The position numbers were made by a program, and so were the translations under genes. From positions 1 to 64,000 of the forward strand of contig JAKLFY010000024.1 in the NCBI GenBank assembly GCA_022710935.1: a stretch of 64,000 bases of DNA, read 5' to 3'. Source of the DNA: Verrucomicrobiota bacterium. GTDB lineage: Bacteria > Verrucomicrobiota > Verrucomicrobiia > Limisphaerales > J093. Every line of letters starts with the position of its first letter. The first letter of the stretch is position 1. Shown one piece after another: positions 53,270 through 61,793 of the stretch. The notes beneath the pieces were generated by a model that saw nothing but the letters and a program-made list of their open reading frames with translations, did no database searches and was not told where the DNA came from.

Positions 53270-56038
53270 ATGAGTGTTTCTCCTGTTCGACTGACACTGT
53301 TGTTCCCGCTTATCGTTAGTCTCGCCGCGCTGGACCAGCCGACCGCGGCTCCGGGTTCATCAGAGGCGGCTCGGGACGCGATCGTCAACGTCCGCCCCGA
53401 TGCCTCGGACGCCTCCACAACGCCTGCGGACCCACGCACGCCGTCGGGTCCGCCGCGCCTTGTGGTGGCCGTGCTGCCGTTCGAGAATCGGACTGGCGAC
53501 TCAGCGCTGGACGATTGGCAACAGGCATTGGCGAGCTTGGTGCGACCGTGTCTGGAGCGGGCCGATTCGACGCGCACTCCTGGTCGGGACACGATCCAAT
53601 CCGCTCTGAAACGGTCCGACTGGACCGCCGGCAATGGGGTGGACACCGCACAGGCTCTCGATCTGGCGCGCGAGGCCAAGGCGAACGTGATTGTGTGGGG
53701 GAGGTATCGACGCCAGGGCGATGATTGGACGGCCGACCTCCAAGTGCTGCGCGTGGGTGGCGAGACGCCGCAGGTCGAAATCCAGGCAACGGCTCCGCAG
53801 TGGGTTGACCTCGCGGAATCGATCGCCTTGCACGTAGCCGAGCAGTTGGACCGCCGCATCGCGGAGGACGAACGCCGGCTTTGGCGGATGACAGTGCCCA
53901 GCACGGAGGCGGGGGCGACTCGCTTCGCCCATGCCGTCAACCTCGAAATCCGTGAAGCACCGGCAGCGGAGCGGGAGTCGGCCTGGCGGGAGGTGCTCGC
54001 CGCCGATCCACAATGCGGCATGGCCCATGGTTCGTTGATCCGGCTGCTGAGCGAAGCTCAGCGGAAGTCCGAATGCAGGCAGGCGGCGGACGAGTTCATC
54101 CGCCAGCAGCCGAGTTTGTGCTACGCACACCTGACCCATGCCTGGATGCTGGGGATGGATGGCGAAGTGGCCGCCGCTGAAGCTGCTCTGCGCGAAGCCT
54201 TGCGGCTCCATCCCGACTGTCCGGAAGCCACCGAGGGCCTGTTCGATGTGCTGGCGACGACCGGGCGCTGGGCCGACTTGGTCTCTGCTCTCGAAGGGAC
54301 GCTTGATCGACGTCCGGACGACGAGCCTGCCCGGGCCTTTCTTGCGGCGGCGCTGGCCCAGACTGGCAAGCTGGCGGAAGCCCGCGACCTGCTGAAACCG
54401 ATCGCTGAGCCGCCTGAGGAGAGCGAACTGGTGGACCTCGCCCTGCTGCAAGCGGCCCTGGCGGTTGGTCACATCGAGTTGGCCGGCCTCGAGCTCCAAC
54501 GGCTCGGGACAAAGACCGCCACGAACCCCCAAATCCGCAGCACGCTCGATTCGACCAAGCTCATCATCCGGCGTCCGCCTGGCGGTCAAGCCGACCCGCC
54601 GATCCTGCGGCCGCGCGCCTTCACCCCGGAGGAACTCAACACCGAGTTGGAACGTCGTCTCACGCCCGAGGAGCAGAAACTCGCGGTGAATCCCCTCGAG
54701 ACCACGCCAGAACTCGTCGCCGAGGCGCGCCGCCTCACCACCGGGCTCACCAATGACGCCCTGCGTTCGTTCGCCCTGTTCGCCGAGGTGTGCCGTCGCG
54801 GTCGCGGTTCTGGCGACGGCGGACAGCGGACCGCCAGCGAGGCGTTGAAGGACTCGCGCGATCCGGAGACCCGTCTTTCCTGTCAGGAACACGCCAAGTT
54901 GTTCGTAGCGCTGGCTCGCGCCATCGGACTCGAAGCCTGGCTCGCTCACATCGAACGCGGCGCCGACGGTTTGTCGGCCTACCATGACTGCGCGGCGCTC
55001 TTTCTCGAGGGACAGGGTCTGCTGGTGGATCCGGCCTGGAGTGTGTTCGGTGTCCGGCACGAGGAATTCACCGTGCTGGACGACCTTCAGGCCATTTCTC
55101 ATCAAGCGATGCAGTCCCATCCCAACCCCGATCCACGGTCCTTTCGCATGGGGCTGAAGCTAAACCCGGACGACCGCTGGACGCGTCTCCAGTTCGTGCG
55201 CGGCATGGCTCGGGCCGGTGAACTGGACGCGGCGGACAGAGTGCTCGAGCAAGTGCGGTCCGGCGGCACTGCGACCTGGGACGTTCATGATGCGGCAGCC
55301 GTCGTGGCGATCGGACGCGACCAATGGCGTCGTGCCCTCGCCGACTTGCAGCGCGCGCTCGAGTCGAGCCCGAGCAACGTGGTGGTCCACCTGCGACTGG
55401 CGGGGGTTTTCGCGGAACTGGGTGACCCGCTCAAGTCCGCGCACCACATGCAGAAGGCCCTGGAGCTGAATCGCGGCGGGATCTCGAAGGAGACATGGCG
55501 TGAGCATCAGTTCGGCATCGAGGTCATGAACGCGTTTACCCAGGCCCGCTCGGATTCGACGGGTTCCCTCGAGACACTCGAGCGTCGGGCGCAGGCTGGC
55601 GATCTGCCCGCGCAAATGGCGATGGCGAGGGCGTGCTTCGAGACCAGGCCTCCGCGGACCGATGAAGGCATGCGCTGGCTCAAGAAGGCGGTCGAACAGG
55701 GTGATCCCCAGGCGCAGTTCCATTATGCCCGCAACCTGCTCCTGGTGCGCGGCCAGTCAGCCATCGCGGAGTCGATGCAGTGGCTGACTCGATCCGCCGA
55801 GCAAGGGTATGACGACGCCCAGTACCAACTCGGCTTGGTCCTCTACGAAGGCGAGTTGGCACCGCGTGACAACGTCGCCGGCGCCCAATGGGTTTACCTG
55901 GCGGCGGACCAGGGCCACGTCGAGGCGCGGCGGCTGCTCAAGGAGCTACAGATCATCCTCAAGCCTCAGGAAATGACTGACGCGCGCCAGCGAGCCGATG
56001 CCTTCAAGCCGGTGAAACAGAGGGGTACTCCTCCATGA
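53270..56038 (+). CDS. Exported TPR protein with transglutaminase-like and Sel1 repeats
   Basis: This is a 922-residue protein. A signal peptide (LTLLFPLIVSLAALDQPTAA) is followed by a TolB-N-like domain (LVVAVLPFENRTGDSALDDWQ). TPR units span about residues 200-430 (AYAHLTHAWMLGMDGEVAAAEAALREAL in pieces). Near residues 480-600 a transglutaminase-like core shows the ordered triad C538 (LSCQEHAKLF), H572 (AYHDCAALF) and D587 (VDPAWSVFG). More TPRs follow, then three Sel1 repeats (EGMRWLKKAVEQGDPQAQFHYA, ESMQWLTRSAEQGYDDAQYQLG, AGAQWVYLAADQGHVEARRLL). Probably a periplasmic scaffold with a cysteine-peptidase-type core. The lipid operon starts 67 bp downstream. Confidence 0.88.
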   Translation: MSVSPVRLTLLFPLIVSLAALDQPTAAPGSSEAARDAIVNVRPDASDASTTPADPRTPSGPPRLVVAVLPFENRTGDSALDDWQQALASLVRPCLERADSTRTPGRDTIQSALKRSDWTAGNGVDTAQALDLAREAKANVIVWGRYRRQGDDWTADLQVLRVGGETPQVEIQATAPQWVDLAESIALHVAEQLDRRIAEDERRLWRMTVPSTEAGATRFAHAVNLEIREAPAAERESAWREVLAADPQCGMAHGSLIRLLSEAQRKSECRQAADEFIRQQPSLCYAHLTHAWMLGMDGEVAAAEAALREALRLHPDCPEATEGLFDVLATTGRWADLVSALEGTLDRRPDDEPARAFLAAALAQTGKLAEARDLLKPIAEPPEESELVDLALLQAALAVGHIELAGLELQRLGTKTATNPQIRSTLDSTKLIIRRPPGGQADPPILRPRAFTPEELNTELERRLTPEEQKLAVNPLETTPELVAEARRLTTGLTNDALRSFALFAEVCRRGRGSGDGGQRTASEALKDSRDPETRLSCQEHAKLFVALARAIGLEAWLAHIERGADGLSAYHDCAALFLEGQGLLVDPAWSVFGVRHEEFTVLDDLQAISHQAMQSHPNPDPRSFRMGLKLNPDDRWTRLQFVRGMARAGELDAADRVLEQVRSGGTATWDVHDAAAVVAIGRDQWRRALADLQRALESSPSNVVVHLRLAGVFAELGDPLKSAHHMQKALELNRGGISKETWREHQFGIEVMNAFTQARSDSTGSLETLERRAQAGDLPAQMAMARACFETRPPRTDEGMRWLKKAVEQGDPQAQFHYARNLLLVRGQSAIAESMQWLTRSAEQGYDDAQYQLGLVLYEGELAPRDNVAGAQWVYLAADQGHVEARRLLKELQIILKPQEMTDARQRADAFKPVKQRGTPP

Positions 56039-56105
56039 CCATTTCTTTCTGACGGATGCCTTTTCAGAATCTGTCGGCCAACCCATAATCAAAGGATCGA
56101 CCCCA

Positions 56106-57584
56106 ATGAAGCTCGTGTTTGTCAACATCATGCAGGAGTTGCACCGATTCGATTCGACCTCGTACATCACGCAGCCGCCAGTGCCCCTGGCCGTGCTCAA
56201 TGGCGTCACGCCCCCAGCCATCGAAACCAGCCTGCTCGACGAGCAGACGGACGACATTCGCTTCGAGGGGGACGTCTTCGCGTTCACCCTGTCAACCCAG
56301 TACGCCCGCAAGGTCTATCGGTACGCGGACGCTCTGCGCGCGGACGGGAAGAAGGTGATCCTGGGCGGCATTCATCCCACGGTGTGTCCCGAGGAGGCCA
56401 TGCGCCACGCCGACGCCATTGTGACCGGCGAGGCCGAACTCCTCTGGCCGACCGTCTGCGCCGATCTTCTCGGAGGCAGACTGCAGCCCCGGTACGACGG
56501 CTCGCCCACGCCGCCCTCGCGGATGAGACCGATCGACTACCGGTTTTTCGGAAAGCGGCGGTATCTGACCCCCGCGTCGCTCTTTGCCACCCGCGGCTGC
56601 AATCGCCGGTGCTCCTTCTGTGTGAGTTCGCGCTACATGGGGCCGTTCCGGACGAAACCCCTGGACGTGCTCGAACGCGAGATTGATCAACTGGAGGAAC
56701 TCTATCCGGCGGCGTTCCTGCAGTTCACCGACGACAACCTGTTGGCGGATCGGCAATACGCGACCGCTCTCCTGGGTCTGGTCCGACACAAGCGACGGCG
56801 CTTCGTCACCATGGTGACGGTCGATCAGTTCTGTGACACCACGCTTCTCGAAGAGATGGCGTCGTCCGGCTGCCTGGGTGTCGCGGTGGGACTCGAGTCC
56901 GTGGACGACGACAACTGCGTTGCCGTGCGGAAGTTCCAGAATGTGGGGCGGTCGTTTCCCGAGGCCGTCCGACGGGCGAACGATCTGGGCATCCAGGTGT
57001 GCGGTCTGATCATGCTGGGCCTGCCGCACGACACCCCGGACCGGCTCGCCGCCACCCTCCGCCACCTCGGGGAGATCCCGTGCAGTCTGTACGACCTGCG
57101 CACGTTGCGCCTTTACCCCAGCACGTCGCTCTACAAGGAGATGCTTCCTCGCGGAAAGGTGATCCCTGAGTGGTGGTTGAGCGAAGAGACCGAGCCGGGC
57201 AACCGGCTGCTCCCCGGCTGCCTTGGGGTGCACTACCAGCATGACCATTTCGCGCCGATGCAACTCCAGCATTGGGCGTTGCGGTACACCATCGAGTTGG
57301 GCCACATGCGACCGGCCGCGGTCGCCAACGTGGTGCGCATCGCGCGGCGGGGCCGGGGGCTGAAGTTCGCGGGTCTCCTGCTCGCGGCCCGCCAAAGGGG
57401 CGCCAAACAAGCGCGGATACTCCTGGCCCGACTCGAGGAGGCGATGGGGGCGAATGGTGAGCCGCCGCGGGAAGAAGAGACCGCCCGGCAAGCGGTCGCT
57501 GAGCCCCTCCTCAATTCTGTACCCGAATCGAGCCCGTCCACGCTGTCCTGCAATCGTTCAGATTGCTCGCCGCCTGTGACATGA
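56106..57584 (+). CDS. B12-binding-type radical SAM protein
   Basis: This is a 492-residue protein. The N-terminal domain (residues 1-115) has the cobalamin-binding Rossmann fold (LNGVTPPAIETSLLDEQ, KKVILGGIHPTVCPEEAM, DAIVTGEAELLWP); the classic DxHxxG histidine is not evident. The radical SAM core has RGCNRRCSFC with C165, C169 and C172 as cluster ligands and TDDNLLADRQYA downstream, as in BchE/HpnP/HpnJ-type class B enzymes. The gene is translationally coupled (ATGA) to a PlsC-type acyltransferase, so a lipid or membrane terpenoid substrate is plausible. Confidence 0.93.
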   Translation: MKLVFVNIMQELHRFDSTSYITQPPVPLAVLNGVTPPAIETSLLDEQTDDIRFEGDVFAFTLSTQYARKVYRYADALRADGKKVILGGIHPTVCPEEAMRHADAIVTGEAELLWPTVCADLLGGRLQPRYDGSPTPPSRMRPIDYRFFGKRRYLTPASLFATRGCNRRCSFCVSSRYMGPFRTKPLDVLEREIDQLEELYPAAFLQFTDDNLLADRQYATALLGLVRHKRRRFVTMVTVDQFCDTTLLEEMASSGCLGVAVGLESVDDDNCVAVRKFQNVGRSFPEAVRRANDLGIQVCGLIMLGLPHDTPDRLAATLRHLGEIPCSLYDLRTLRLYPSTSLYKEMLPRGKVIPEWWLSEETEPGNRLLPGCLGVHYQHDHFAPMQLQHWALRYTIELGHMRPAAVANVVRIARRGRGLKFAGLLLAARQRGAKQARILLARLEEAMGANGEPPREEETARQAVAEPLLNSVPESSPSTLSCNRSDCSPPVT

Positions 57585-59047
57585 GAGTCTCCCTCAACAT
57601 CGCGTACCGTTTGGGCCGGTGGGTGTTGCGGGCCGCCCTGGGTTTCTACTTCGCGCGCATCGAGCGATTCCACGGGGAGCGGGTGCCGGCGACGGGCCCC
57701 GTTCTGTTCACGTCCAACCATCCGAACTCGGTCGCGGACGCCTTTGTGATTGGGACGTCCGTGCCGCGCAAGGTGAACTTCGTCGCCACCGTACGGCTTT
57801 TCCAGATCGCCCCGATCCGCTGGTTGCTGACCCAGTGCGGTGTGATCGCGATCAACCGGGTGAAGGACGACGCGCGCGCCATGCGCACGGTGCGGGACAG
57901 TTTCGAGGCGTGCTACCGCGTGCTGGAAAAGGGTGAGGCTGTGGGGATTTTCCCGGAAGGCATCACCCATGACGATCCCCAACTCAAATCGGTCAAGACA
58001 GGCGCGGCGCGCATGGCGCTGGAGTTGGAGCATCGCCACGGCGGCAAACTGGGTCTGCAACTGGTGCCCGTTGGTCTGACCTTTTCCGCTAAGGAACGCT
58101 ATCGCAGCGAAGTCCTGGTGAACTTCGGCGAGCCGATCCGTGCCGCCGCGTTCCTCGATGGTTACCCCGAACGGAAGCATGATTGCATCCGCACACTCAC
58201 GGGTGAGATGGAGCATCGGATTGAGACGCTGATACTCCATGTGCCCAAGCTGGAGCAGGCGCGTGTCATCGAAGCCGTCAAACGGCTGTATCTGGATCGG
58301 CTGTTCGTGGGCAACCGGGTCATCCACGAGCCGGTCCCGCCTCGCGTGGGCGAGCTGCTGCTCACGCAGGCCATCGCCCGAGCGGTCGAGTTCACCTGCG
58401 AACACCACCCGGAACGCGCCACCGACTTTGTCACGCGCCTCGACCAGTATGAGCGCAGGTTGAAGCGGCTGAACTTGTCCGACGCCGAGCTGGAGTCCTT
58501 GAAACTCCAGACTGATCGCGATCCAGTCCTGTTCAGCCACGCCTCGCCGGCCCTCTTCCCCACAACGGGTTCACTGATCGGGCGCAGCCTGGTTTGGGCG
58601 GTGCCGGGTGTCCTGCTGTTTCCCGTGGCCGCGTACGGCTGGGTGCATCGGCTCTTGCCCATCATGATCGTGGACTGGGCCATCCAACGCTTCGCCGAGA
58701 CCTCGACCAACAGGACGCGCGTGACGACCACCGCTCTGCTCGCCGGGATACTCAGTTTCGGGCCGTGGTACGGCTTGTTGATCGCTCTTTGTCACGCCAT
58801 TCTTGGATGGCCCGTGAGCCTCATCTACGGGCTGTCACTCCCCGTGGCAGGCCTGGTGGCCCATTACTACGCCCGCGGCGCCCATCGGTTCGCGGCCGCT
58901 GTCCGTTCCACTCTGGTGATGATTCGCGCGCCGATCGCCGCTCATCGCCTGCTCCGGATGCGCGAGGCGCTGATCGCGCAAATCCAAGCTGCCCGGTGGG
59001 AGGTTCCGGCCCAGGCACTCACGTCGGATCCCGTCAAATCCCAATGA
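57581..59047 (+). CDS. PlsC-type glycerophospholipid acyltransferase
   Basis: This is a 488-residue protein. The acyltransferase motif is NHPNSVAD (H47, D53; spacing HX5D as in the HPN-type members), followed by GIFPEGITHDD (glycerol-phosphate binding) and LVPVGLTF. The long C-terminus (residues 210-488) has a helical region then three or four transmembrane helices (SLVWAVPGVLLFPVAAYG, LLAGILSFGPWYGLLIAL, VSLIYGLSLPVAGLVAHYYA). It is membrane-bound and probably acylates lysophosphatidate or a related lipid. Start ATG 57581 overlaps the radical SAM stop as ATGA. Confidence 0.93.
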   Translation: MRVSLNIAYRLGRWVLRAALGFYFARIERFHGERVPATGPVLFTSNHPNSVADAFVIGTSVPRKVNFVATVRLFQIAPIRWLLTQCGVIAINRVKDDARAMRTVRDSFEACYRVLEKGEAVGIFPEGITHDDPQLKSVKTGAARMALELEHRHGGKLGLQLVPVGLTFSAKERYRSEVLVNFGEPIRAAAFLDGYPERKHDCIRTLTGEMEHRIETLILHVPKLEQARVIEAVKRLYLDRLFVGNRVIHEPVPPRVGELLLTQAIARAVEFTCEHHPERATDFVTRLDQYERRLKRLNLSDAELESLKLQTDRDPVLFSHASPALFPTTGSLIGRSLVWAVPGVLLFPVAAYGWVHRLLPIMIVDWAIQRFAETSTNRTRVTTTALLAGILSFGPWYGLLIALCHAILGWPVSLIYGLSLPVAGLVAHYYARGAHRFAAAVRSTLVMIRAPIAAHRLLRMREALIAQIQAARWEVPAQALTSDPVKSQ

Positions 59048-61275
59048 AACCTCCTCTCTTGCGTTGTTTCCTCTGGCTATTCACCCGCCTGTTCTATCGG
59101 GTGACCGTCCTGCATCCGGACAATATCCCGCTGGCCGGCGGCGCGTTGCTGGTCAGCAACCACGTCTCCTTCGTGGACCTGCTGCTCGTGCTCGCCAGCA
59201 CCCGCCGGATGATCCGCTTTCTCCTCCCCCAGGACATCTGCGACCGCCGATGGCTGAAGCCGTGCCTGCGTTACCTCCGCGCGATCCCGCTCCCGTCCGA
59301 GGCCCACCCGCGCGACCTGATCCGTGCCCTGAACCTGGCCCGCGAGGCGATCCAGCAGGGCGAGGTGGTCGGCGTTTTCGCCGAGAAGACCATCTCGCGC
59401 ATCGGTGTGATGCTGCCGTTCGGGCGGGAGTTCGAGCGGATCATGGAGGGAGTCAACGCCCCGATCATCCCCGTCTGCCTGGACGGCGTCTGGGGCAGCA
59501 TCTTCAGCTACCAGAGCGGCCGGTTCCTCTGGAAGCTCCCGCGCCGCATCCCGTATCCGGTGACGATCAACTTCGGTTCGGCGATGCCGGCGAGCGCCAC
59601 GGCCGCCGAGGTCCGCACCGCCATTCAGGAACTCAACACCGACGCCTGGGCGCATCGGCGCGCCAGCATGAAGCCCCTGCACCGCGCCTTCGTCGACCGC
59701 GCCCGGAAGTGCCCCTCGAGATTCGCGATGGCCGATGCGCGCGTGCCGCGCCTGAGCTTCGGCGGCGCGCTCACCAAAACGGTGTTTCTCGCCCGCCGGC
59801 TCCGGGCGTCTTGGGCCGGCCAGGAAATGGTCGGGCTGTTTCTCCCGCCTTCCGTCGCTGGCGCGCTCGTCAACTTTGCCGCTTTGCTTTTGGGCAAGGT
59901 GCCCGTGAACCTCAACTACACGCTTTCCGAGACCCAGCTCGCCTCATGTGCGCGCCAATGCAACCTGCAGACCGTCCTGACCTCTCGAGCCTTTCTGGAT
60001 CGGATCAAGGTGAAGCTCCCTGTCCGCGCGCTGCTGCTCGAGGACCTTGCTGCCAAACCGCGGCTCGGCGAGAAGCTCGCCGCGCTCGTGCTGGCCTGGC
60101 TGGCACCCGTGGGCGTTTTGGAGCGAGCGCTCGGTCGCGAACAGGCCTGCACACTGGATGACCTGGCCACCGTCATCTTTTCGAGCGGCAGCACGGGCGA
60201 GCCCAAGGGCGTCATGCTCACGCACTACAACATTGCCTCGAACGTCGCGCAGCTCGGTCAGACGTACGATTTTGGTCCGCAGGATCGCTTCCTGGGGATT
60301 CTGCCGTTCTTCCACTCGTTCGGCTTCACGGCGACGCTGATGGCGCCTGCACTCATCGGCATCGGCGTCGCCTTTCACCCCAGCCCGCTTGACGCCAAAC
60401 CGATCGGCGAACTGGTCCGGCGCTATGGTCTGACCTATCTCATGGCCACGCCGACTTTCTTGCAGATCTATCTGCGCAGTTGCGAGCCCTCTGATTTCGG
60501 GAGCCTGCGCTGTGTGATGGTGGGGGCGGAGAAGCTGCCGGAGCGGCTCGCCTCCGCCTTCGAGGAGAAGTTCGGCCTCCGCCCCGTCGAGGGGTACGGC
60601 TGCACCGAGTGCTCGCCCGTGGTCACGGGCAACACCCACGATTTCCGCGCCGCGGGCGTCCGGCAAGCCGGCAGTCGGCGCGGCAGCATTGGGCGTCCGC
60701 TGCCCGGGGTCAGCCTGCGGATCATCGATCCCGAGACCGGCGCGCCGCGGCCGGTGGGACAGTCAGGGTTGCTGCTCGTGCGTGGACCGAACGTCATGCG
60801 GGGTTACCTGGGTCTCCCGGAGAAGACCGCCGAGGTTCTCCGCGACGGTTGGTATGTGACCGGTGACATCGCCCTGCTGGACGAAGACGGCTTTGTGCAG
60901 ATCACCGATCGCTTGAGCCGGTTCAGCAAGATTGGCGGCGAGATGGTGCCGCACGGGAAAGTGGAGGAGAAACTGCACGAGGCGGCCGGAGTGACCGACG
61001 CGACCTTCGCGGTCACCGGTGTGCCCGATGCCAAGAAGGGCGAGTGCCTGGTTGTCCTGCACACCCTGCCAAAGGACCGTCTGCAAGAAGTGGTCAAGAA
61101 ACTCCCGCAGCTCGGGCTGCCCAATCTCTGGCTGCCCCGGGCCAGCCAGTTCTTTCACGTGGACGAATTGCCCCGCCTGGCGAGCGGCAAGATGGATCTG
61201 CGCCAGATTCGCCAGACGGCCCTCGGGCTGGCGTCAGCCCAGGAGAACCAGGGCGAAGGAGGCGGACGGACGTGA
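59044..61275 (+). CDS. aas: Bifunctional acyltransferase/acyl-ACP (CoA) ligase (Aas-like)
   Basis: This is a 743-residue protein. The N-terminal acyltransferase has NHVSFVD (H40, D45, HX4D), a GVFAEKTISRIG block in place of FPEG, and IPVCLDGVWGS. The C-terminal AMP-binding ligase begins near residue 200, with the P-loop SSGSTGEPKG (380-389), YGCTECSPVV, LLLVRGPNVMRGYLG, WYVTGDIALLDEDGF and the Lys-containing LASGKMDLRQI end. This matches Aas, which reacylates lysophospholipids with acyl-ACP. Start ATG 59044 overlaps the upstream stop (ATGA). Confidence 0.95.
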   Translation: MKPPLLRCFLWLFTRLFYRVTVLHPDNIPLAGGALLVSNHVSFVDLLLVLASTRRMIRFLLPQDICDRRWLKPCLRYLRAIPLPSEAHPRDLIRALNLAREAIQQGEVVGVFAEKTISRIGVMLPFGREFERIMEGVNAPIIPVCLDGVWGSIFSYQSGRFLWKLPRRIPYPVTINFGSAMPASATAAEVRTAIQELNTDAWAHRRASMKPLHRAFVDRARKCPSRFAMADARVPRLSFGGALTKTVFLARRLRASWAGQEMVGLFLPPSVAGALVNFAALLLGKVPVNLNYTLSETQLASCARQCNLQTVLTSRAFLDRIKVKLPVRALLLEDLAAKPRLGEKLAALVLAWLAPVGVLERALGREQACTLDDLATVIFSSGSTGEPKGVMLTHYNIASNVAQLGQTYDFGPQDRFLGILPFFHSFGFTATLMAPALIGIGVAFHPSPLDAKPIGELVRRYGLTYLMATPTFLQIYLRSCEPSDFGSLRCVMVGAEKLPERLASAFEEKFGLRPVEGYGCTECSPVVTGNTHDFRAAGVRQAGSRRGSIGRPLPGVSLRIIDPETGAPRPVGQSGLLLVRGPNVMRGYLGLPEKTAEVLRDGWYVTGDIALLDEDGFVQITDRLSRFSKIGGEMVPHGKVEEKLHEAAGVTDATFAVTGVPDAKKGECLVVLHTLPKDRLQEVVKKLPQLGLPNLWLPRASQFFHVDELPRLASGKMDLRQIRQTALGLASAQENQGEGGGRT

Positions 61276-61454
61276 ACGCGGGGCAACCCAGGAAGCCCGA
61301 AGCCAGGAGACCGCGCGTGGTGCGCTGGCTGGCGTGGATGGTCACCCAGTGGCACCTGGTTGAACGAAGCCATGGTCACGGCTTTGGCGAGACTGGACGG
61401 TTGGTCTTGGCAAAGCGGAACCCAACTTGCCCGCTCTGTCCCCCCTTCAAATAA
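61272..61454 (+). CDS. Small ORF coupled to aas, unknown function
   Basis: This 60-residue ORF starts with GTG 61272, overlapping the aas stop as GTGA, like the other junctions in the operon. It begins basic (PRKPEARRPRVVRW), has an aromatic WLAWMVTQWHLVE segment, and ends TCPLCPPFK with a CxxC. No family is recognised. It could be the truncated start of a longer, lost gene, or a real small protein. The region that follows (61455-61793) shows no gene on the plus strand and contains a border-repeat arm at 61628. Confidence 0.4.
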   Translation: MNAGQPRKPEARRPRVVRWLAWMVTQWHLVERSHGHGFGETGRLVLAKRNPTCPLCPPFK

Positions 61455-61627
61455 ACCTCGATGTCGGGTGGGTTAGGCCGGTTGGCGTTGAGCGAACTCG
61501 GCTTGTCTGCGTTGAGGAATCTCGCCAATGACAAGCTCGCCCTTGGGCTTTCCTTCATCGAGATCCGGTAGCCGTAGGTCTGGCACCAATCGGCTCACGT
61601 CTAAAGCCGGCTTCCGCTCGACGGCCC

Positions 61628-61647
61628 CAGCCCGCATTTCTCACCAT
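61628..61647. repeat. Single border-repeat arm
   Basis: CAGCCCGCATTTCTCACCAT matches the left arm and flank of the elements at 37849 and 51114. No matching right arm follows within 150 bases, so this is a fragment. The 61455-61793 gap holds nothing else that can be supported. Confidence 0.5.
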
Positions 61648-61793
61648 CGGATCTCATCGGATGGGGAGAGGGACGGGGTGAGGGGTCAGTGTCGCACATC
61701 CCGCGGACTGCAAAGTACGTCCCCCCGGGCTGTGCGAGCACTTCGCGGCGTGGCGGACGACTATTCGTGCCAGCTTGTGTTCCTCGTTGGCCA

